A DNA stretch of 64,000 nt. Origin: Actinomadura rayongensis (GTDB taxonomy: Bacteria > Actinomycetota > Actinomycetes > Streptosporangiales > Streptosporangiaceae). The notes beneath the pieces were generated by a model. That model was not told the origin of the DNA, did not search any database, and saw nothing but the letters and a program-made list of their open reading frames with translations. Both the position numbers and the translations under genes were made by a program. The DNA lies in assembly GCF_009831215.1 (NCBI RefSeq), contig NZ_WUTW01000010.1, positions 62,001 through 126,000 of the forward strand, given 5' to 3'. Numbering within the stretch: the first letter of the stretch is position 1; each line of letters starts with the position of its first letter. Positions 59,604-64,000 of the stretch are shown here, piece after piece.

Positions 59604-60581
59604 ATGCTCACCGGACGGCGGTCGCGGACCGCTCTCGCCGCGTGCGCCGCGCTGACGCTGGCCGGCTGCGGCCTGAAACCCGCCTCGGCGTTCATCCCGG
59701 ACGTCGAGCCGGGCAGCATCCGGCCGATCCCCGGCCTGAAGGACGTCACGTTCCGCGTCACGTCCAAGGAGTTCACCGAGCAGCTCATCCTCGGCAAGAT
59801 CGCGGTGCTGGCGCTCAAGGCCGCGGGCGCGAAGGTGAAGGACCACACGAACGTGCAGGGCAGCGCGTCGGCCCGCCGGTCCATCACCACCGGCAACAAC
59901 GACCTGATGTGGGAGTACACCGGCACCGGCTGGATCACCTACCTCGGGCAGGAGAACCCCATCCCGGACGCCGGACGGCAGTTCACCGCCGTCCGGGACC
60001 TGGACCTGCGCAAGAACCACATCGCCTGGCTCGCCCCGCCCGCGCCGCTCAACAACACCTACGCGCTCGCCGTCAACGCGTCCGCCCAGCGCAAGTACGG
60101 GCTGACGAAGCTGTCGGACATGGCGAAGGTGCCGGTCGCGCAGCGGACGTTCTGCGTCGAGTCGGAGTTCTTCTCCCGCAACGACGGGATGCGCGGCATG
60201 CTGAAGGCCTACGGGCTGAACTACGGGTCGACCGTCCCGTCCGGCAACGTCCTCCAGATGAACACGGGCGTCATCTTCAACGCCGTCCAGCACGGCCGCT
60301 GCACGTTCGGCGAGGTCACCGCGACCGACGGCCGCAACAAGGCGCTCCACCTCACCGTGCTGGACGACGACCGCCGCTTCTTCCCCATCTACAACCCGGC
60401 GATCACCATCCGCGAGCCCTTGCTGCGCGCCCACCCCGAACTCACCGGCATCTTCGCCCAGATCGCGCCCAAGCTCACCACCCCCGTCATGACCGCCCTG
60501 AACGCCAAGGCCGACGTCGACGGCAACGACCCCGTCTTCGTCGCCCGCGACTGGATGCGCCAGCAAGGCTTCATCAAGTAG
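59604..60581 (+). CDS. Substrate-binding lipoprotein of the osmoprotectant importer (OpuCC/ProX type)
   Basis: 325 residues. Signal sequence with lipobox LAGC (Cys22). The mature protein matches the OpuAC family: VTSKEFTEQLILGKIAVLAL, NNDLMWEYTGTGWITYLGQ, LNNTYALAVNASAQRKYGL and a C-terminal DWMRQQGFIK. Trp and Tyr residues in WEYTGTGW probably form the aromatic cage for a quaternary amine. It begins on the base after the second permease stop and closes the operon. Confidence 0.92.
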   Translation: MLTGRRSRTALAACAALTLAGCGLKPASAFIPDVEPGSIRPIPGLKDVTFRVTSKEFTEQLILGKIAVLALKAAGAKVKDHTNVQGSASARRSITTGNNDLMWEYTGTGWITYLGQENPIPDAGRQFTAVRDLDLRKNHIAWLAPPAPLNNTYALAVNASAQRKYGLTKLSDMAKVPVAQRTFCVESEFFSRNDGMRGMLKAYGLNYGSTVPSGNVLQMNTGVIFNAVQHGRCTFGEVTATDGRNKALHLTVLDDDRRFFPIYNPAITIREPLLRAHPELTGIFAQIAPKLTTPVMTALNAKADVDGNDPVFVARDWMRQQGFIK

Positions 60582-60616
60582 CGCCGCGGACCTCCTCCCT
60601 TACGGGCTGGCCCGGG

Positions 60617-60925
60617 ACCGGCGAGACGCTGCGCACGGTCGCCCGCTCTCTCCTCGAATGGCGCGGTCTCCTGGAGGAGCCGGGACGCCGCCCGGCGACG
60701 GGACCCCGGTGGCGGCGCGCGCCTACCTGGACGTCTGCTTCTTCCACCCGTTCGCCGACGGCAATGCCCGATCCGCCCTACCGGCGCTCGTGTTCGTCCT
60801 CGGCCGGGAGGGCGTGGTGCTCGGCCGGCTCGGGCCGCTGCCCGTCCTGCCGCGTTGGGCCGACGACGCGGACGGCGCGGCGGATCTCGTGCGGCTCATC
60901 GAGACACTGGCCCGGCCCGGGGTTG
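60617..60925 (+). pseudogene. Frameshifted, truncated Fic family gene
   Basis: Two frames must be joined to read it. The first (from about 60617) gives TGETLRTVARSLLEWRGLLE; near 60700 the similarity passes to another frame with AARAYLDVCFFHPFADGNAR (nucleotides about 60719-60770) and continues ALPALVFVLGREGVVLG and ADDADGAADLVRLIETLARP. HPFADGNAR is the Fic signature HPFX(D/E)GNXR with the catalytic His. The usual N-terminal half is missing and the 3' end runs into the convergent TetR gene. A non-functional Fic AMP-transferase remnant is most likely; a sequencing frameshift cannot be excluded for the middle break. Confidence 0.6.
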
Positions 60926-60930
60926 GTTGT

Positions 60931-61575
60931 TCAGGGGGTGGCGACGCCGGTGCGGACGGCCGTGTAGAAGGCCTGGAGGTCGTCGATCAGCGTGTCCACG
61001 GCCGGGTCGTCGGTGAGGAGCCAGTCGGCGACGAGGTCGAAGAGGCCGCCGACCAGGCCGATCGCGATGCGGTGAACGTCGGCGTCCGGGCCGACCGTTC
61101 CCGCGTCGCGCCAGAAGCGCTCCACGAACTCGGCGGCCCAGCGGCGGTTCGCGCGGCGCAGCCGTTCGACGGCCGGTGAGACGCCGCTCGCCTGCCCGAA
61201 CGTGACGAGCGCGCGGCGCGGATCGTCCACCAGCGCGTGCGCGAACGCCGCGATCAGCGCGCGTTCGGCGTCCGGGGCGTCGGGCGGCGCGGCGGCGCGG
61301 TGGGCGGTCATCTCGCCCATGATCTGCTCGCTGATCCATCCGACGAGCGCGATGTAGCAGTCCTCGCGACTCGGGAAGATCTCGTAGAAGCTCTTGGTGC
61401 CGACATAGGCGTGCTGGCAGAGCTGTTCGATCGAGACGTTGTGGTACCCGTGCGCCGCGCATAGTTCCAGCGCCGACTCCAGGAGCTGGCGGCGGCGCTG
61501 CTCCCTGCGCTGGTCGGCGTCGAGGCCCCGGATCCGGCGCCCGCGCGGCGCGTCGGCCGCTTCCGCGTGTGTCAC
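60931..61575 (-). CDS. TetR family regulator
   Basis: 214 residues from a GTG at 61575; the open frame extends upstream through the lipase promoter and is not used. The HTH reads RREQRRRQLLESALELCAAH, NVSIEQLCQHAYVGTKSFYE and IFPSREDCYIAL. The ligand domain has SEQIMGEMTAHR and a C-terminal helix with DDLQAFYTAVRTG. Divergent from the secreted lipase with a 28-bp dyad in the shared 97-bp gap, so it probably represses that gene and itself. A fatty acid or lipid ligand is possible but unproven. Confidence 0.88.
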   Translation of the reverse strand: MTHAEAADAPRGRRIRGLDADQRREQRRRQLLESALELCAAHGYHNVSIEQLCQHAYVGTKSFYEIFPSREDCYIALVGWISEQIMGEMTAHRAAAPPDAPDAERALIAAFAHALVDDPRRALVTFGQASGVSPAVERLRRANRRWAAEFVERFWRDAGTVGPDADVHRIAIGLVGGLFDLVADWLLTDDPAVDTLIDDLQAFYTAVRTGVATP

Positions 61576-61599
61576 GGTCCCGACATTACCGGCGCGCGA

Positions 61600-61627
61600 G
61601 TTATCAACAAGAGTTCTTGTTCGTAAC
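61600..61627. promoter_or_regulatory. TetR-type dyad between regulator and lipase genes
   Basis: AACAAGA-GT-TCTTGTT is a perfect inner dyad, extended by GTTA and TAAC at the symmetric outer positions (61600-61603 and 61624-61627). It lies 24 nt before the TetR start and 45 nt before the lipase start. Confidence 0.72.
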
Positions 61628-61672
61628 ACGGCAGCGTGCTCTAATGGCGTCTCCCCCAGCGCCGGAGGTCCC

Positions 61673-62530
61673 ATGCGCCGCCGTCTCGCCGCCGTCCTGG
61701 CCGCGTCCGCCCTGCTCGTCCCGCTCCTGGCCGGACGCGCCGACGCCGCCCCGCCCTCGTCGGGCTTCAACGACTACAACTGCCGTCCGTCCGCCGCCCA
61801 CCCCGAACCCGTCCTGCTGCTCCACGGGCTCGGCGGCAACGGGCCCGGCAACTTCCTCACCCTCGGCCCGTTCCTGATGGGCGAGGGGTACTGCGTCTAC
61901 GCCGAGACGTACGGCGAGGCGCTGCCCCCGATCCCGGTCGGGGGCCTGGTGTCGGTGGACGCGTCCGCGAAGGAGAACGCCGCGCGGATCGACAAGATCC
62001 TCGCCGCCACTGGCGCGTCGAAGGTCGACGTGATCGGCCACTCCGAGGGCGGCTACCTCTCCCTGGCCATCCCGAAGTTCCTGCCGGGCTACGCCGCGAA
62101 GATCGAGCAGGTGGTGGCGCTCGCGCCGCCGACCCACGGCACGACGTTCGCCGGGCTCGTCACGCTCGCGCAGCAGCTCGGCATCATGTCCCAGGTCAAC
62201 CAGGTGCTCACCGGCGCCGGGTGCGTCGCCTGCACCCAGCTCACGACCGGCGCGCCCGAGATCGAGCGGCTGACGTCCAGCGCGATCGTCCAGCCGGGCG
62301 TCGACTACACGGTGATCGCCAGCAAGTCGGACGAGCTGGTCACGCCGACCGACACCGCGTTCGTCCGCGAGCAGGGCGTCACCAACACCTACGTCCAGGA
62401 CTGGTGCCCGTCCGACGGCGTCGGCCACATCGGCCTGGCGTACGACGGGGCGGTGGCGCGCTACATCGCCAACACGCTGGACCCCGCGCACCGCAAGCCC
62501 GTGTCCTGCGGTTACGGCCTGCCCTTCTGA
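61673..62530 (+). CDS. Secreted lipase/esterase (class 2 lipase type)
   Basis: 285 residues. The ATG at 61673 has GGAGGT upstream and opens a signal peptide (MRRRLAAVLAASALLVPLLA, cleavage near ADA-APP). The catalytic triad is visible: Ser124 in GHSEGG, Asp220 in KSDELVTP, His252 in VGHIGL. EPVLLLHGLGGNGPGNF supplies the oxyanion hole. Cysteines at about 36, 69, 181, 184, 246 and 279 suggest disulfides, as in extracellular actinomycete lipases. It hydrolyses acylglycerols or esters outside the cell. Transcription is probably controlled by the adjacent TetR. Confidence 0.9.
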   Translation: MRRRLAAVLAASALLVPLLAGRADAAPPSSGFNDYNCRPSAAHPEPVLLLHGLGGNGPGNFLTLGPFLMGEGYCVYAETYGEALPPIPVGGLVSVDASAKENAARIDKILAATGASKVDVIGHSEGGYLSLAIPKFLPGYAAKIEQVVALAPPTHGTTFAGLVTLAQQLGIMSQVNQVLTGAGCVACTQLTTGAPEIERLTSSAIVQPGVDYTVIASKSDELVTPTDTAFVREQGVTNTYVQDWCPSDGVGHIGLAYDGAVARYIANTLDPAHRKPVSCGYGLPF

Positions 62531-62601
62531 CCGTCCGGTTTTCCGACCCGTACGCCGGGTAGGCGACCGGTCTCCCCGCGCCCCCGATCGAGGAGGAGGA
62601 C

Positions 62602-64000
62602 ATGGACCACTCCGAGACGCCCGTGCTCGACGCGCTGACGAAGTTCCGCGAGCGCGACGACGTGGTGTTCGGCCCGCCCGGCCACAAGCAGGGACGCGGC
62701 GTCGACCCCCGGGTGCTGGACGTTCTCGGCGAGGGCGTGTTCGCCTCCGACGTCCTCCTCCTCAACGGGCTGGACGACCGCCGCGAGTCCCAGAACGTGC
62801 TCGGCAGGGCGCAGGAACTGATGGCCGACGCCGTGGGCGCCGACCGGTCCTTCTTCTCGACGTGCGGCAGCTCGCTGTCGGTCAAGACCGCGATGCTCGC
62901 CGTCGCGGGGCCCGGCGAGAAGCTGCTCGTCTCCCGGAACGCGCACAAGTCCGTCGTGTCCGGCGTGATCATCAACGGGACGGACCCGGTCTGGGTCCAC
63001 GCGCACTTCGACGCCGAGCGGCACCTGGCGCACCCGCCGGAGGCCGCCGACGTCGAACGCGCCCTCGACGCCCACCCCGACGCCAAGGGCATGCTGCTGA
63101 TCACGCCGACCGACTGGGGCACCTGCGCGGACATCGCGGGCATCGCCGAGCTGTGCCACTCCCGCGACGTGGCGCTCATCGTGGACGAGGCGTGGGGCGC
63201 GCACCTGCCGTTCCACCCCGACCTGCCCGCGTGGGGCATGTCGTGCGGCGCGGATCTCGTCGTGACGAGCGTCCACAAGATGGGCGGCGCGATCGAGCAG
63301 AGTTCAGTGTTCCACCTCCAGGGGGACCGCATCGACCCGGCCGTCCTCAAGCTCCGCGAGGACCTCCTCGGGACGACCAGTGCGTCGTCCCTGGTCTACG
63401 CGTCGCTGGACGGCTGGCGGCGGCAGATGGTGGAGCAGGGGCACGGGCTGCTGGACGCCGCGCTGGCCCGCGCCGCGCGCGTCCGCGCCGCGATCGCCGA
63501 CATGCCGGGGCTGCGGCCGATGGGACGGGAGGTCGTCGGTCCGCACCACGCCGCCGACCTGGACCCGCTCGCCATCAGCATCGACGTGCGCGACCTCGGC
63601 ATCAGCGGGATGCAGGCCGCCGAGTGGCTGCGGACGGCCTGTCACGTGGACGTCGGCGCCGCCGACCAGTGCCGGATCAACGCGCGCCTCACCCACGCCG
63701 ACGACGACGCGACCGAGGCCCGGCTCGTGGACGCGCTGCGCGGGCTGACCGCCGACGTCGACCGCATCGCGCCGCAGCCGCAGGTCCGGCTGCCCGATCC
63801 CGAGACGCTGTCGCTGGAGACCGTGATGCTCCCGCGCGACGCGTTCTTCGCCCCGACCGAGCAGGTCCCGGTCGAGAAGGCGGCGGGACGCGTCGCGGCC
63901 GAGCTGGTCAGCCCGTACCCGCCCGGCGTGCCCGTCCTCGCGCCCGGCGAGCTGATCACCGAGGCCGTGCTCGACTACCTGGCCAGCGGACCGCCTGCGG
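62602..64000 (+). CDS. Orn/Lys/Arg decarboxylase-family protein, 3' end missing
   Basis: 466 codons are visible before the right edge. AGGAGGAGG precedes the ATG. PLP fold-type I signature of the SpeA/LdcC family: FGPPGHKQGRGVDPRVLDVL, FFSTCGSSLSVKTAMLAV, ITPTDWGTCADIAGIAELC, IVDEAWGAHLPFH and SVHKMGGAIEQSS with Lys226 as the Schiff-base lysine. The C-terminal domain begins (APTEQVPVEKAAGR, PYPPGVPVLAPGEL) and is close to complete. It decarboxylates a basic amino acid, probably lysine, ornithine or arginine, to a polyamine; the substrate is not decided. Confidence 0.88.
   Translation, partial: MDHSETPVLDALTKFRERDDVVFGPPGHKQGRGVDPRVLDVLGEGVFASDVLLLNGLDDRRESQNVLGRAQELMADAVGADRSFFSTCGSSLSVKTAMLAVAGPGEKLLVSRNAHKSVVSGVIINGTDPVWVHAHFDAERHLAHPPEAADVERALDAHPDAKGMLLITPTDWGTCADIAGIAELCHSRDVALIVDEAWGAHLPFHPDLPAWGMSCGADLVVTSVHKMGGAIEQSSVFHLQGDRIDPAVLKLREDLLGTTSASSLVYASLDGWRRQMVEQGHGLLDAALARAARVRAAIADMPGLRPMGREVVGPHHAADLDPLAISIDVRDLGISGMQAAEWLRTACHVDVGAADQCRINARLTHADDDATEARLVDALRGLTADVDRIAPQPQVRLPDPETLSLETVMLPRDAFFAPTEQVPVEKAAGRVAAELVSPYPPGVPVLAPGELITEAVLDYLASGPPA

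Noticed and set aside
62546..62560. Small hairpin after the lipase gene
   Set aside because: The stem ACCCG/CGGGT is only five base pairs; too weak to call a terminator.
1..64000. Transposase, integrase, attachment sites, tRNA or rRNA genes
   Set aside because: Looked for and not found; the gene content is chromosomal metabolism, envelope and regulation.

Overview
The window is very GC-rich chromosomal DNA with dense, often translationally coupled operons, frequent GTG/TTG starts and strong codon-position GC bias. The gene families present (a complete Mce/YrbE operon, AftD-type arabinofuranosyltransferase with DUF2613, an F420-dependent LLM oxidoreductase, a TIGR03086 DinB-like protein, a PF04672 methyltransferase, a PucR regulator) indicate an actinomycete. 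Thermomonosporaceae/Streptosporangiales (Actinomadura-like) is my best guess, by inference only. I see no rRNA, tRNA, IS element, prophage, integrase or CRISPR array.

Layout. 1-6447 (minus): cell-envelope glycan operon (polytopic membrane protein, DUF2613 peptide, GT2, GT4, AftD cut by the left edge). 6476-9052: GntR/FCD regulator with a perfect 18-bp palindrome, secreted purine nucleoside permease-like protein, uronate dehydrogenase-like enzyme. 9057-21342: mixed genes (EI24 protein, SDR, TIGR03086, AraC, perhydrolase-like hydrolase, HxlR/MFS pair with a paired operator, SAM methyltransferase, second MFS, LacI, CorA). 21346-24912: penicillin-binding protein divergent from a coupled LysR plus class A beta-lactamase-like pair. 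24982-28562: large two-module AAA ATPase and a DUF72 protein.

28563-38916: urea carboxylase / allophanate hydrolase locus (APC permease, TetR, two urea-amidolyase-associated proteins, urea carboxylase, allophanate hydrolase). Two nearly identical 20-bp dyads stand in front of the permease and in front of the catalytic operon, which suggests one TetR regulon. The spacer before each is filled with unusual repeats: an imperfect pentanucleotide array (28735-29205) and a ~51-bp tandem repeat inside a ~281-bp duplication (31646-32207).

38928-50260 (minus): a Mce lipid-import operon, yrbEA-yrbEB-mceABCDEF, then four Mce-associated membrane proteins that form two paralogous pairs; no ATPase gene is present. 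50261-51233 is a ~970-bp gene-free, less GC-rich spacer. 51234-55884: signal-peptide/TM protein with a repeat-rich basic tail, PucR regulator, double-domain universal stress protein, RibD/DHFR-like reductase. 55997-60581: F420-dependent oxidoreductase and a four-gene glycine betaine/choline-type ABC importer. 60617-64000: Fic remnant, TetR with a 28-bp dyad shared with a divergent secreted lipase, and an Orn/Lys/Arg decarboxylase cut by the right edge.

Most genes are ordinary for the group. The observations most worth following up are the bipartite urea regulon operators, the two repeat-filled spacers, the duplicated Mce-associated gene pairs, and the PBP/LysR/beta-lactamase module.
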